NCBI GenBank assembly: GCA_002794785.1
Contig: NBBA01000001.1
Span: 744,001 to 808,000, forward strand
DNA length: 64,000 nucleotides
Source of the DNA: Coniferiporia sulphurascens
Lineage: Eukaryota > Basidiomycota > Agaricomycetes > Hymenochaetales > Hymenochaetaceae
Direction: 5' to 3'
The stretch's first letter is position 1. Each line of letters opens with the position of its first letter. The position numbers and the translations under genes were made by a program. This document shows positions 45,931 to 58,647 of this stretch, piece after piece. The notes under the pieces are model-generated. The model made no database searches. It saw only the letters and a program-made list of their open reading frames with translations, and had not been told where the DNA came from.

Positions 45931-48659
45931 ATTGAATAAGTCTCCAGTATTGCAATATAAAAAAAGGGATGCAGAATAAGCACTGTATCCTATCCATTAC
46001 GAATACCTTCTGTACCGAATCTATATTATGCACCTGTTAGTATAGAGGAGGATAGGTCATAAGAGCGAGCTGTGCGGGAGGATACATACTTACCCAAAGA
46101 CTAAGTGTATTCTGACCGCTAGAGCGACCCTTATAATCGTGGCTCAAATTCTTGATCGAAAGGTCGATGCCAGTACGCTTTGCAAATGCAAATGCCGCTC
46201 GCAGTCGCTTTCATTTTTGACATCGACCTAGGGGGAAACCGTAGTAAATCTCGTTTTCAGTCAACGGTTATCAGTGAACCTTACATAATATGGATCCACG
46301 CTTCCCTGAAAGCAGGTAGAGTCTCCGAATGCGATAAGATTTGACAGATCAGACGAGTCTAGTAGACACGGGTGATGAGTTTTTTTTTTTCTGGCAAGTC
46401 TCCCATTGCGGCTAGTATTGAAGTACTAGCTGGAGCGCCCAGCCCGGAATTTCCTAAGCCGACGAAATATAAGTACCTACATGTATGCTCCAAAGGAGGA
46501 ATCTTTGGGCTGAGCAAGTGTTTTCATAGTGAGGAAAACAAAGAAGTGATAAAAATGTCCCTATGAATAATCGATCTCTAATTAATGCATCTAGTGCCGG
46601 TAGTTCCAAGACAACCAAAGGACCGAAGGTGCTAGGCGGTATGACTAACGCGAGGTTGATGCCTACGATGAGCCCGAGGACAATAGCCTATCAAAGAGAG
46701 AGTTTTCCCGATTGTAGGCCATTGAAGAGCGAAGAAGTTGGCTAGAATTCCTCCCTCCTTTTATATCCCTTTACAGTTCTCGAATAACATTTGAGTAAGT
46801 TAGTTACTCACAAGATGACACAGAGGCTAATCGTCCCATCCTTAGGAAAGGACTTTTCGGTCGATCAGTTTCACGAATCCGCTTATCCCTGAACTGTGAC
46901 CAGCTCTTTTAAGGTAAGATTATGTCCTTGGGGCTTGGCAAATGCAGGGCCCGAAGCGTGCCATGTTCAGATCGCAGTTGGGCGTTCTGAACAGGGTCAA
47001 GGCTTTCCGAGGTGGATTGGGAAACAAAAACGGCTTACAATCGTTTTTTCCCTGCTACGTCATCATCCCGCTTGAGGTGCGCACACGTATTTTAACAATC
47101 AACGAGTGTACGACGCTTCAGTCTGTTCGAAGGGAGGGGCCGATCATTCGCCAATAATGAGAGCCAAGACATTAAAGGGTCCGATCCACGGAGGTTTGCA
47201 GAGCGCCGTCAGGTAGGGATCCCTCTCTGCATTGTTCCAAGTGTATAGTACCATGTTCGCCAGACCATACCCGAGCCACAGCAGTGTTTCATTGCCTGAC
47301 AATTCTGGACGAATCAACGCCAGGTCCAGAACAGTAGGCCACACACTGACCGATGACTCCGCCTTCATATTGGCATAGTGTAGTTTGAAGATGCCCTTGC
47401 GTGTGACCCTTTGCGGTCAGAAGCCCGAGTCATAGGGTTCGTGCACCATGTAAGTAGCGATGTGGCTTGATCTCGCTGAAGCCGGTGCGCGCATCGAGAT
47501 CCCGGAGGTTTTTCAAAACTCGATATGATAGCGAATGCACCGTGCCTGCTACATAAAAGCCATCATACCAAAGGGTTCCATCTGTGGAATTATTCGGTTT
47601 GAATATGAACTGACCCTCTCTTGGTGGCGTCGCAAACACAATTGCAATTACTAGCGCCACAAAACAAAACAGAGCTCATTCTAGAGAACTCCGAGGCGCT
47701 AAGCTACTGTTATCAGTGTTTGGCGGCCCAGGATTAGCGGGCACTTCGAGAAGTTCGAGTGCTCACCGCTTTATTGCTAGTAATCAAGCAGATGGGACAC
47801 GCCATTACTTCAAACATGTCAGTAGACTGCAGTCGCTGGCATCAATTGATTTACCACTTCTTTACCTTCCTTTATGTATATTCCCGGGACCCGGACCGGC
47901 AAGTCTCCATTTTTTCCGGTGCAGGCAGGCTACTGAGGATCATCGGCCAAAGTTTAGACGTACAATTGGCACCGATCAGGGCCGCGCAGGCAGCCAATTC
48001 AATCTAGCGGCTCATAACGGCACATAAGGGTTCAGCTGAACAAGTCCTAAAGCCATTCTTTGACCACCCCTCAATGTCCATACGTCGTCGTTAACGGAGT
48101 TTCGGGTGACTGGCATCCAGCAAAAAGTCAGCGACGGCGGGCCCTCATATATCTGACGTATGAGAGCTCGAAAAACACCTCTTGGTTTCCCGACAGTACA
48201 AACTGCGGGCGGTGCACCGTGCGACATGCCAATCGAAATGAGAACGCAGGATCCGGGCGAATTAATGATAGCTAGTGATACGTAAGCCGTAACAGCCCTT
48301 TAGAACGAGCCTTTTTAAGCGAAGATGATGTACTCAAATGCTTACGCAATTATCTCGGCTGCACGGGGCAAGTGGGCTCACCAGACTCGTTTTGTATCGT
48401 CGAGCTCATTTGAGCAAGAGCAAAGCACCGCTGGGTTCGACCTGGTTATATTTGATTGACAATTGAATTGGTTGATATTGATGATCATTCGCTCCCAGGT
48501 CACACTGCATGCTGGTACCTGATGTCCACTATTGATTAATGCGTGCCCGTCCAAAGCCGGATAGCGCGGGGTTTCGCTGTCTATGGCTGCAACTGACATC
48601 CCCCTGTTGTCTCTACTCCTACACCGTGGCGAGCTCTATCTGCGTCCCGCAGGCTTTCC
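45931..48659. other. Intergenic with unrecognised minus-strand frames
   Basis: Two minus frames, 47430-47660 (IAIVFATPPREGQFIFKP...) and 47144-47368 (ending IGPFNVLALIIGE), lie close together and have a hydrophobic, protein-like composition. They could be exons of a degraded transporter-like gene, but I found no decisive motif and intron joins are not convincing. The rest of the stretch holds nothing I recognise. Confidence 0.3.
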
Positions 48660-50382
48660 ATGGATGCTCCTGATGTCGCTAGACTCGCCACCTTAGAGCA
48701 AGTCTTTCGCTTCAAGAGCGTGTGTCGACTTGCTACGTGTGCGCTGCATCCCCTCGGGCTTATCGCCATTCCAGTCGGAGAAACTGACTCAGGCTGATTC
48801 TCGCACTGCAGTGTCGTCCATGCTCTTGCTGGTCTATGATTACGGTACGTTCCGTGCCTCCCAAACGGACAAAACGAACGACGGCTTGACCTATCAAACT
48901 TTCTTTAGTTATCACCTTACCAGACGAAATAAACCTGGTCTGGGTGAGAATCAGCCAGGGGCTTTGTTGATCGCTCCAGTTCTAATCCTATCTTTCGAAG
49001 AACTCGCCACGATCTTCCGCAAAAACGATTTTCTTCCTGGTCCGTTCAATCTTCTCATATTCCTCCAGATCCTGATCGGTTAACGCGCTCTAGAACCGCT
49101 ACTTTTCATTGTTTGTCGTCATCACCTATACATGTCGTAAGCACTTCTATCAAAAAAAAAACGGCTAAACTATAAAGCACATGTTAAAATGCGCTTGCAG
49201 TGCTTTTCACTGCACAACCCACTTCTGCGATGTAAGCAAATTCGTTAACTGACTTATATTTTCTCGGCTGATAATCACCTATAATAGCTGTCCGTTTTTC
49301 ATGCATTCGCATTACTGCCGCCTCTATATTAAATAACGCCTTGAACATCCACCAGGTAGAGCCGCTTTTGATTTTCAAGCATGGTCGAACTGGGTTGCGT
49401 GCATCCTCGTCGAACGTATGTCCGTTTCTCTGGAAGATGCAACCAATCCGCTAAGCTACCAAACAGTGCTTCTTCAGTTTTGGGTGTGCTCGGTCTATCA
49501 GCCCAGTACGTCTCGTCCTGTGCCCATCCTCCAAACATCTCATTGAGAATAATCAGGTAAACGAACGCGGGCCCTTATGACAATCCTCTGCATTGCACTC
49601 GCTACATCTTCTGCTGCCGCCCTCGGCGTCGTGTTGCACAAGGTCGACAGTAAGTCCTTTGACGACCATCATTCTTTTGTTTTGCGTCAACTGTTTATTT
49701 ATAGTTGAAGTCGAGATGCCCGGTTGCTCCTTGGCAGCCGCCCGTAGTGCACCGTTGGTCATGAAAATCCTGCAAAGCGCCTCTCAGCCCCGCGTGCCCG
49801 CGCCTATGTTCGCATGCATGTACGTTCTCGTTCAGCCGGTATATGTCTTTACAACTGACACATGCCAAATTGCAAATTACAGGCTCCCGTCGGTGGTCTA
49901 CGAACTTGCCCTACTCGCCCTCCTCGTCCGTAGAGAACTGCAATTCCTCCGAACAGGCCGGTCGTGCGAAGTCCGCAGAAACCCCGTAGCCATCGTCCTG
50001 ATCCGGGACTCGGTAACGTACTTCATCATGTCCGTCCATCGTCCACTCTTTCATCTCTCTCCCGTCTACCTCTGTCTTCCTCCATCCTCCTCGGAGCAAT
50101 CAGCACTAACGCACAGCACTTCCCACCCCCACCCCCGCGCACGCCTCTTACAGAATCCTCATCGCATACCTCGCCAACGCGCTCGTATGGACGTTCGCCC
50201 CATCACAGCTCTTCCAAGTCTGCGTCGGCTTCGGCGTAGCCCTACCCTCACTACTCGGCTCGCGCCTCCTCCTCAACCTCCGCGGCGCGCACCAAGTCGC
50301 ATGCCGCTTCACGCCGACCGTCTCGCTCTCCCAAACGACGCTCTGGGACCACGTGCTCGCGAGCAGCTCTGCTGCGTCGTGA
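48660..50382 (+). CDS. Seven-TM protein of the DUF6533 type
   Basis: It starts MDAPDVARLATLEQ. The N-terminal signature of this mushroom membrane family is read across introns: SSMLLLVYDYV, then ITLPDEINLVW, then SSAKTIFFL joined to NRYFSLF. Later segments include LMTILCIALATSSAAALGVV, PGC, LPSVVYELALLALLVRRE and RDSVTYF. A last exon encodes ILIAYLANALVWTFAPSQL and GSRLLLNLRGA, ending at TGA 50382. The family is known only as uncharacterised integral membrane proteins, usually with seven predicted helices and very numerous in Agaricomycetes. The middle exons (about 49100-49560) could not be joined with certainty, so a defect there is possible. Confidence 0.75.
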
Positions 50383-50978
50383 ACTCGCCCGCGGGTTTAA
50401 GTTCAAGCTTGGGTTCCGCTTTAGGGCACACATTCGTACTCGGATACGAGTTTGAACTGGAAGGCACTGTTGAGTGAGGAAGGGAAGCGTTGGCTGTTCG
50501 CTCGTTCCCTTCGGCCGACCGACAACGTTCTTCGTTCCACACGTCGTTCCTGCATCGCCCTTCGACGAATAGACTGGAAAATCGTATTGCATTGTATTGT
50601 ACATGCCCTGATACTAATAATATACACAAAGCTACTGCGGAGACACCAAACAGCACGTGCATTAGACAACACTAGTGCACAACACGGAGAGAAAACACAC
50701 ATCGGACAACCGCGCCCGTTGTTGTAGATACCAAGCGGATAACTATAGCCGAAAAAACAACGAAAAACCGACGCAACCAATTCCCAAAGAGGGGCAAGAA
50801 GGCGGCAAGAAGCAAAGCAGGGTGAGAAAAAATGTAGTATAGAAGAACATGACATCCACAGCAAGTCATCAAAACTAAATCACAAAATAGAAGACAGTAT
50901 ATCAATCGTCCATTCCAATCCAGCCACGCCGAAGAAAGGAAGGCGCATAGGAAAGGAAAAAAATACACGATCCTCCCC
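50383..50978. other. Convergent 3' region
   Basis: It lies between the 3' ends of the DUF6533-like gene (plus) and membrane protein A (minus). No gene is recognised; the open frames are overlaps and shadows. Confidence 0.45.
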
Positions 50979-52797
50979 CTATCGTTGCCCATCTGGGCGA
51001 TCGTCACCCACAGCCTTGAACGGTCGGGAAGGCTCAACGTAAGTCGGTGGCGGGTTTTCTCGTTCCCGGGCGTTCGGCAGACGAGCCCCGGGTACACGTG
51101 CAATGAGATCGCTAATTGTGTTCGCCACCCCCGCCGCGGCATGAGCTGGCGAAGTGCTCCCCGGCAGAGGCATAGACATCGACCTTGGCAAGTGAGCCAG
51201 TTCGGAACCCGCGTCAGATGAACTCCCGTTCATCACCGTCCTACGTCCGTGCCACGGTACCTTGATGATGGAAGCGCGCCGTGACGGCTGGCCACCCGAC
51301 GACAGCGACAGCTGTGGCTCAGAGTCCGTCCTCGACGGAGTGACGGACCCCGCGACGTTCGCGAAGAGCTGCGATTGCGAATGGCTAATCGCGATGGTGG
51401 TATTACCGTGGCTTGTGCCGCTTTCGCTCCTGGGGTATGACATCGGCCCGGTGCTCGGCCTGCCGTTCATGCGCTCTGCTCGCAACCGTTGCTTCTCGTC
51501 GACCCATTCAGTGGCGAGAACCACCCCCCTAGATGATGAACCTCCGAGCGCTTGTGTCTGCATGATTACGGGTACGTGTCCTGTGACCGGTGCAGGTTGG
51601 GTGGCTGGATACCCCATTAACATGCTGCTCTGAGAGCTTTGCATCTGGTGCATCGCCGGACGATGCGCTCCGGCGGCATCCGCGAGGCTGGTCGAGGCAT
51701 GGGGAGACCCCTCGAGAGAGGGACCTCTCAGCGGTTGGTCGCCTCCTCCATCGGTTAGATCGATATGTCCCCTTTGTCCACGAGAAGAGCCGAGACGCCT
51801 TCGGTACAGTAAATACCATAGGATAAACCCCGCGATAGCTAGGCCCAGAACACCACCGACGACGCCTCCAGCGATAGCACCCACATTGCTCTTCCCTGAA
51901 CCGTTCCCGGAAGATTCTGGTTTGATCGTGGGCTGAGAAGTCGAAGAGTCCGTAGCGTCCGGGAGATCTGGGGATTTGAAATATGATATATAAACGAGAG
52001 TCTTCTGCAATTCAATTGTAAACTTAAGAAGTGCGCACTTTGGTCAGCGATATCTTCAGCTTGAACTTGATTGAACGTCTGCCCATCCCATGACTGAGCT
52101 AAATAATGCCCGAAATCAGCGGGTATAAAACCAGGGGATGAACGAAGTGGAACTTACGGTCAAGGATCGACCACTGGGGGAGCTTCGTTACACTGGAGAA
52201 CGAGAAATGTGATGGCCAGTACCTTGGGGGGAAGAGGTTCTGCTTCAGCGTCCCAGACGGCATCAGCCAGATGCATACGACTCACGTCTCCGACGTGAAT
52301 CCGACCGAGTCGCAGTCGCTCGACCATGTCGTCCATCTCGATATGACAGCGTTAATTGAAGTGTTTGAAAGGTATGACATATAGGAGAGACTCACTGTGT
52401 TGGCGTAAAACCCTGACAGACTGTACACGCTTCAATCGTGTTATAGAATGCCCACGAACTAGAGGTTTGTCGTCCGTCAGTATAGCGAGCCATCTGCCAT
52501 GACATTGAGACGAACCAGCTGCATGACGAGGTGGAGTTTGCAGAAGCGCTTGGAGCTGAATAAGAAGGACTTGTCGAGCTCAGCGGCGGCCCTAAGTCAC
52601 CGGGAACAGCTGGACAGTAGGCACTCAGAATCAGAGCCTGTAGCCTACCGAAGCGAGGATGTGGTTTACTTACTTGTGGACGGGTCCTTGCAGATCTGGA
52701 ACAGCCAGGCAGCCACCGTGCACGGGCCCTGCGACTCGCTGTTGTCCATCCATTCGAAGCCAGAGTTGCATGACGGGGGCTCGACTATCTCCGACAT
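50979..52797 (-). CDS. Single-pass membrane protein, paralogue A
   Basis: This multi-exon gene carries an N-terminal domain with CNSGFEWMDNS.SQGPC and a downstream C, matching the pattern in paralogues B and C. Short exons follow with CSW, SWAFYNTIEACTVCQG, WTTWSSDC and SWDGQTFNQVQAED. A Ser/Gly-rich stalk leads into a TM helix (VGAIAGGVVGGVLGLAIAG) and RRR. The long cytosolic tail is disordered and contains PPPTY near the end, a PPxY ligand for WW domains. The plan suggests a plasma-membrane sensor. The first ATG in frame (52797) gives no signal peptide, unlike B and C, so an upstream exon may be missing from the model. The start is uncertain. Confidence 0.75.
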
Positions 52798-53645
52798 CAA
52801 GCCACGAGAAACAGCTCCACGTAAAGAAGGGAGACGGATGCCAGCAAGCAGAGCAGAGCAGAAAGCGTTCAGCGTTCGCTATAGAGTAGAGGAGTACGCG
52901 TTATTCAGACCAAGTCGTGAACGAGGCAGGGCATGCCTATGAGTCGTGAGCAAGCGCAGCAGGGCCGGGTCGGAGAGGTTCAGAAAGCGGCACACCTAGG
53001 GGGGGCTCGCTTGTAGCGCCTCCGGCCGCTCGAGGATGCAGTGTGACGGTGATGGCAGGAAGCAGGTAGCACAAACTGCATGCATATGGAATTCGTTCAC
53101 GCCGACCGCTTCTTCACACAGCCGCCTTCCCTTGGTTGTTTTCTATTTCTGCATTTCAAACTCCTAATCGCATCCAAATCGTCGTTGTCTCTTTTTGCTT
53201 AGCCGAATTAGTAGCAACGTAAAGCACAGCATGTATGCTGGCCATTGTGGCCCGTGGGGACTCAGTCTCGCTAGCTGTAAGGAATTCAACTTGAGGGGGC
53301 GGCTGGGCACTTTGGGGTCATGAACCGGATGGGAGTTTGGATCCGGAAGAGCGTGCGCATCAGATGGTGAGTGACAAAGTATCGCGCAGGATTTATGCAT
53401 TATGCGGGGAATCAACGGCACAAGCGCCTTGTACGGCCACCCACCAGCGCTGGCGGTTCTCAGACTCTCCTGGAGAATGTACACAGGCAATGTCCAAGGT
53501 CACTAGCTACTAACAAAAAGTCATAGGATACATGATACCTATACGCATCAGTAGTCTTAATACAACAATAATAACTCGAATTTTTACACAACAAGCACAC
53601 TCGTGTCTGATCATGGCAAAACACCACATAAAACCCCTGTCCGTT
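52798..53645. other. Spacer between paralogues A and B
   Basis: No gene is recognised. It probably holds the promoter or a missing first exon of paralogue A and the 3' end of paralogue B. The minus frame 53164-53490 is open but unrecognised. Confidence 0.4.
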
Positions 53646-55527
53646 TCAGCCTTTCCTGTCAGCGGGGTAGCCGTACCTGCCCGCGTCGCGGTCCGCAGGC
53701 GGAGGCCCGTCATTGACGACGCTCTGGTCCGCCTGCGTGCTCGAGTTCTGCAGCGTCGTACCAGACAGCGCCTGCGTCCCCGTCTCCGCCGCTTGCGCCT
53801 CCATAGAATCATATGTCCCCGACCCAGCGCCCGCGCCCGCCAGCGGCGTTACGTGCGAGTACGCAGGTGGGTTTCGCCGCTCGGTCTTGCGCGTTGCTAC
53901 AGCAAAGAACGTCTCGCCGCCCGGAGCCATGCCCGGACCTGCCCCAATGCCATCGTCACCACTCAAGCGTTTCCCGCCCGTCTCATCCGAGCCCATCGGC
54001 TCAGACCGAGTCGGCGGGAGCATATACGGATCAATCGCGCCCTCGGGATGCTCTCCAGTAGAGCCCACACTCGGTCCGCGTTCATGAGTAACCGTACTCG
54101 TGATATTACTCTGGTTCGAAAGCGTGTGCGTGTGATGACTCGGATGTGCCATCGTCGCGTACGCCGTGCTGATCGTCGGGTTCGAGTAGTTGTGGTTCAT
54201 CGCGATCATGGGCATCACGCCCATCATCACCTTGCCCGGCTGCTGCGGATTCATATACTCCAGCGGGGGCGACGCCGTCGTCGTCGGGATCGTGCTGAAG
54301 CTCGGTGCGCCAGTATGCATGCTATTAAACGGCGGCCGCGCGAAGCCGTGGCTGTCGTAAGAAACCGGAAGCGTTGGGTCCGGGCTTGGGCTTAGGTTTT
54401 CATAATATTTGTGGTTCACGAGGTCGCTGTTCGATCGCGCGTGGGGCATAGGCATGATTTGGACGCCAGGCTGACGCCTCGGGGTCGCCCGGTACAGGCG
54501 TCTTCGTCTCACGAAGAGGGCTGTCAAAAGTCCCAAGGCAGCGACAAAGACGACCCCGCCGACGACTCCGCCAGCGATAGCTCCTGCATTGGATTTCTTT
54601 TTCGTTTGTAGACTTTCCTGGGTAATATCCGGCTTATCTGAAGGACGAATCAGCATCAAAATCAAAACAGATTTGTGGAAGGAGAGAAAAAGATGTCCCA
54701 CTTTCGCCAGCGAGTGCCTGAGCTTGCGTAGGGTCGAATATCTCATCAGGCCATGTCGTAGCTAGATTAATAGCGCAATTAGAGCGACAACACAAAGGCT
54801 ACGCTGCGGCAACAGAACTCACGGTCCGTCGTGGCCCAGAAGGGTATGGCTGTCTCCGCCGGAATCGTGACGTTGTATGCCCTATTCCGAATGGGAAGGA
54901 GTTTTGCTTAGCATGATAGGACGAAACCCGCAAATGTAAGCACTCACACCGAGTCCGAGAGCAGGTTAGACGAGCAGTTCCCCGACCACCCTGGCCATCT
55001 GGGAGAACATCAGCGTGATACAGACACCGGTGATTGCGGATCCACTTACGAAAATATAGCGGAACTAAAGTCCTGCCCCTGACAATCAGCACATGCCTGT
55101 ATGGTGTTGTAAACTGCCCACGAGCTGCAGAAAAAAAGACGTCGCTCAGAAAACACGTCCGGACAGTCGTTGGCGACTTGGGACTTACCACTGGCACTGA
55201 TTCTCTGTCGTCGAGTTCGGGGGCGCGTAGTGGCTATTGGCCGTCGTGGGCTCGACGGTCCAGTCTGCATGAAAGCGATTCAGCTAGTTGTCGCCAATGG
55301 TTGAAAGACGAGCACCAACCTCCGCCCACACACTCGGCTAGCAGGAAGGCCGCGACCAAACACGGGCTTTGGTGCAGCGAGTTGTCCATCCAGTCGAAAT
55401 TGTCGATACATACCGCCACCGATTGCGCACTCCTTCGCATCACGCCAGACGAGCCACCCCCAGCCACGCAGCCCGTCGACAACAGCAGCCCCACAGCGAG
55501 CGCACTGACCATGGAAGCCCCGAGCAT
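53646..55527 (-). CDS. Single-pass membrane protein, paralogue B
   Basis: It starts MLGASMVSALAVGLLLS, a signal peptide, followed by VCIDNFDWMDNSLHQSPC and LLAEC. Exons then encode PPNSTTENQCQW, SSWAVYNTIQACADCQG, WPGWSGNC, AYNVTIP and TTWPDEIFDPTQAQALAG. The TM segment AGAIAGGVVGGVVFVAALG precedes RRRR. The cytosolic tail of about 300 residues is Pro/Ser/Gly-rich and carries NPPAYSHV, a PPxY motif. The ectodomain pattern of Cys, Trp and Asn sites is common in mushroom single-TM proteins of unknown role. A sensing or wall-stress function is inferred from the architecture only. Intron positions match paralogue C, so the pair arose by tandem duplication. Confidence 0.82.
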
Positions 55528-56871
55528 AGTGAAAAGCCCCTGTCTTGCAGAGTGATGACAGGAAAGAGAAGCAGGCTGGACGGGAAAGGGAGAGGCGCTC
55601 AGGCTGGACGTTCCAAGCAGGTGAACCAGATGGGGTACTAAGCTCGAAACTCGAAAAAGACTCGCCGGTGAGAACGGGCTCGACACGGTCTTAATGAGTT
55701 CGGCCCCCCCAAGCTTGCTCGACCCAAACCTGGGCTCGCCGAAGCCGCACGATCAGCACATGGGCGAAGAGAGAAGTGCATTAGCACAGGCAAGATCGCG
55801 AAGATTGCCGCCTGCGCCCGGCGGGTTCAGCCGTCCGTGAACAAGCCGGTCTATTTCCATTGCGGCTATACAGTTGCCAGACGCACAGGCACCAGTCTCA
55901 CCGGCTTTCACAGTGGAATCACATTTACTCGTTCTTCGTCCTTTAAAAACGGAGAATAGCAGCCGGTAAGTAGAGGCTCTTGCGTGTCACGCGCGAGAGG
56001 AAAAATGTGAGAAATCCAGTCCTTCGTCACAAATGCAAGTTTTTTTGGACAACTGTGACGAAGTCACTGCCGATCATTTATAACCGTTTTGGTGTATTCC
56101 ATGCCGCAGATCCCGACTCGCCGCCGAGAGACTCCTCAGCTCAATATTAATCTCTTCCAAGCAAGAACTTCACGGCTTCCGAGCTACAACTTCCCGTACC
56201 TAGCTCGTCTCTCAAGGCGCTGTGTCGGTTCAGAGGAATACGTCTCCGCTTTTTCAATCTCTCCCAAAAATGCAATCACAAGTCAATGTCTATCCGCAAA
56301 GTCGCGGTAAATTTGTTGGATGAAAGCTCCAGTAACAAATAACTATACAATATTACGGGTTTATGATAGATCAGGTAGAAACGAGTGTGCGACTTCTTTA
56401 CCCCGTTTCGAACAAAGTAAGCCGTCGCACTTCCTTAGTGTCAACTTAGAAAGCCAAAAAATGAAGAATTTTAGGAAATTCCTTCTTCGTAGCATAGGAT
56501 ACACACGAGCATCCCCAGGTACCCGGCTTTCCACCCAGCAAGAAAGGGGTAAGTGTAGAAAGGGACGCCGGTGTTCAAAGGACCCCACATCGTACCGCGT
56601 GCATCATGCATGGAATCAACATATAATGTGTGCGCTTCGTTCGGCTGCTGACGAACGAACTGGAAGGGCGGTCACTTCTTCCATAATGGTCACTTCAAAG
56701 CCTAGATCATGTATCTATATGGCGTTGAGAACCGTTATCAGCCATTAAGAAACATAAAGATGCGTGTCACTCTGTGTCAGTCGTCTTAGTCCAGTAAGTG
56801 AAAATATTCAATTTTACACGATAAGCGCACTGACCGTCCGCAAGGTACACATTACGCCCACAAACTCCTCA
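55528..56871. other. Spacer between paralogues B and C
   Basis: It probably holds the promoter of paralogue B on its left. The remaining 1.1 kb shows only short frames on both strands (such as 56320-56748) with no recognised family. Confidence 0.4.
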
Positions 56872-58647
56872 TTACATCTTTCTGCTAGAATAATGACTGT
56901 CCCTTCCTGAGCCGCGCGCGCGGCCAGCAGCCGGCTCGTCATCGACGACGTCCTGGTCCGCATGTGCGTTAGAGCTCTGTAGGAGTGTAGTACCAGAAAG
57001 CGAATCTGCCTCCGACTCGGCGACCTGAGCCTCCAAAGAGCCATGCGTGACCGATCCTACATCAACTGGCCGCACCACGTCGGAATATGCAGGAGGGGTC
57101 CGGCGCCCGGCCTTGCGCGCCGCTGCTGCTATAGCGAAGGGCGCCCTTCCGCTCGAGCTTGTTCCTATTCCAACGTCGCCGTCCATGTGTACCGGAGGGA
57201 GAATGAACGGCATGATCGCGCCCTCTTGAAGCTCGCCCGTCGGGCTCACGCTCAGTCCACGCCCATGCAACAGCGGGCTCGTTACATGGCTCTGGTTCGA
57301 AACCGTGTACGCATGGTTTTGATGTGCCGTGGTTGCGTACGTACCGCCATCAGTCAGGTTCGACTGGCCCATCATAGCTACAGGCGCAGCGCCCAGAGCG
57401 AAACTGACGCTCGTTGGCCTGGATCGATATGGTGAATGCGCATAGCCACGATTGTCGTATGAAACAGAAACTGGACGCGCCGGGTCCGGATTCGAGCTCA
57501 GTTTTCTGTAGTACTTGTGGTTCACCGAACCGGTGTTCGGTTTTGCATATGTAACAGAACTGAATTCACCACCGTGCTTTCGCTTCAAGATTGTCCAGGG
57601 TGAATGGCCTCGTTTTTTGAATAGGATCACCAAAAACATCGAGGCAGCGAAGAAAACAATTCCGCCTACGACTCCGCCAACAATTGCCCCTACGCTGGGT
57701 TTGTTTTGTTTAATTGTCTGCTGATTTATCTGCGTGACGTCTGGTTTGTCTAGAATGCGGGGCAGCGTCAGAGAAATTGCAAAGGGAAATCAATCATTCG
57801 TAAATACCTTCGCTTGCGAAGTCCTCAGCTGCCGTAAGGTTAAATATACTGTCATGCCACGTCGTAGCTAATCCACAGCACGGCTAAGGGAAACATGCAA
57901 TAAAAACATATTTTGACGGCTGAACTCACGGTTGGTGGTGGCCCAGAAAGGTATGGCCGTTTCGACTGGAATCGTAACGTTGGGAGGAAACGCCCTATTT
58001 CCGGATAAAAGAAAGCGCTGTTCAGTATAATGGAACGGATGCTACATCCGAGAACTCACACTGAATCCGAGAGCCAATTTGGCGAACAGCCCTCGGACCA
58101 CCCGGGCCATCTGAGGAACAGTTAGCGTGACGCACTGGCGCACTTGCTGATGATCGCAGATCTGCCACGCACGAGAATATAGCGGTGTCAAAATCTAACC
58201 CCTGGCAACTAGCGCATGCCTGCATTGTATTGTAGACTGCCCATGAACTACAAATAAAACTCCGCTGAACGTACACGACTAGATAATTAAACGGTTGGTG
58301 CTTACCATTGGCACTGATTCTCCGTCGTTGAATTCGGGGGCGCGTAGTGGCTAGAGGCCGTCGCGGGTTCGACGGTCCAGTCTGTGCGAAAGCGAATCAG
58401 CTGGTTGTTGCTGATGGTTGGAAAGCGTGAACCTACCTCCGCCTGCACACTCGGCCAGCAGGAAGGACGCGACCAAGCACGGGGTTTGCTGCAGCGAGTT
58501 GTCCATCCAGTCGAAATTGTCGATGCAAATTGCATTTGACTGCACGCCATCCCTCCGTACCACACCAGACGGACTAGAAGCGACCGCGTAGCTCGCCAGC
58601 AGCAGCAGTTCCACAGCTAGCGCACCGACCATTAGAGCCTTGGGCAT
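56872..58647 (-). CDS. Single-pass membrane protein, paralogue C
   Basis: It starts MPKALMVGALAVELLLLASY, a signal peptide, then ICIDNFDWMDNSLQQTPC and LLAEC, closely matching paralogue B. The following exons give PPNSTTENQCQW, SSWAVYNTMQACASCQG and AFPPNVTIP-like segments. The TM region VGAIVGGVVGGIVFFAAS is followed by KKR. The tail of about 220 residues repeats the B layout (NHKYYRKLSSNPDPARP, NQSHVTSPLLHGRGLS) and includes TPPAYSDV, a PPxY motif. It is the most upstream member of the tandem array. The function is unknown; cell-surface sensing is inferred. Confidence 0.82.

Noticed and set aside
47144..47660. Amino-acid-permease-like exons
   Set aside because: Some hydrophobic stretches reminded me of permease helices, but no diagnostic motif or consistent splice joins were found, so I did not call a gene.
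53532..54395. 287-residue plus-strand frame, very Arg-rich
   Set aside because: It lies antisense to the tail of membrane protein B. The Arg-rich composition is what the complement of a Pro/Ser/Gly-rich coding strand gives.
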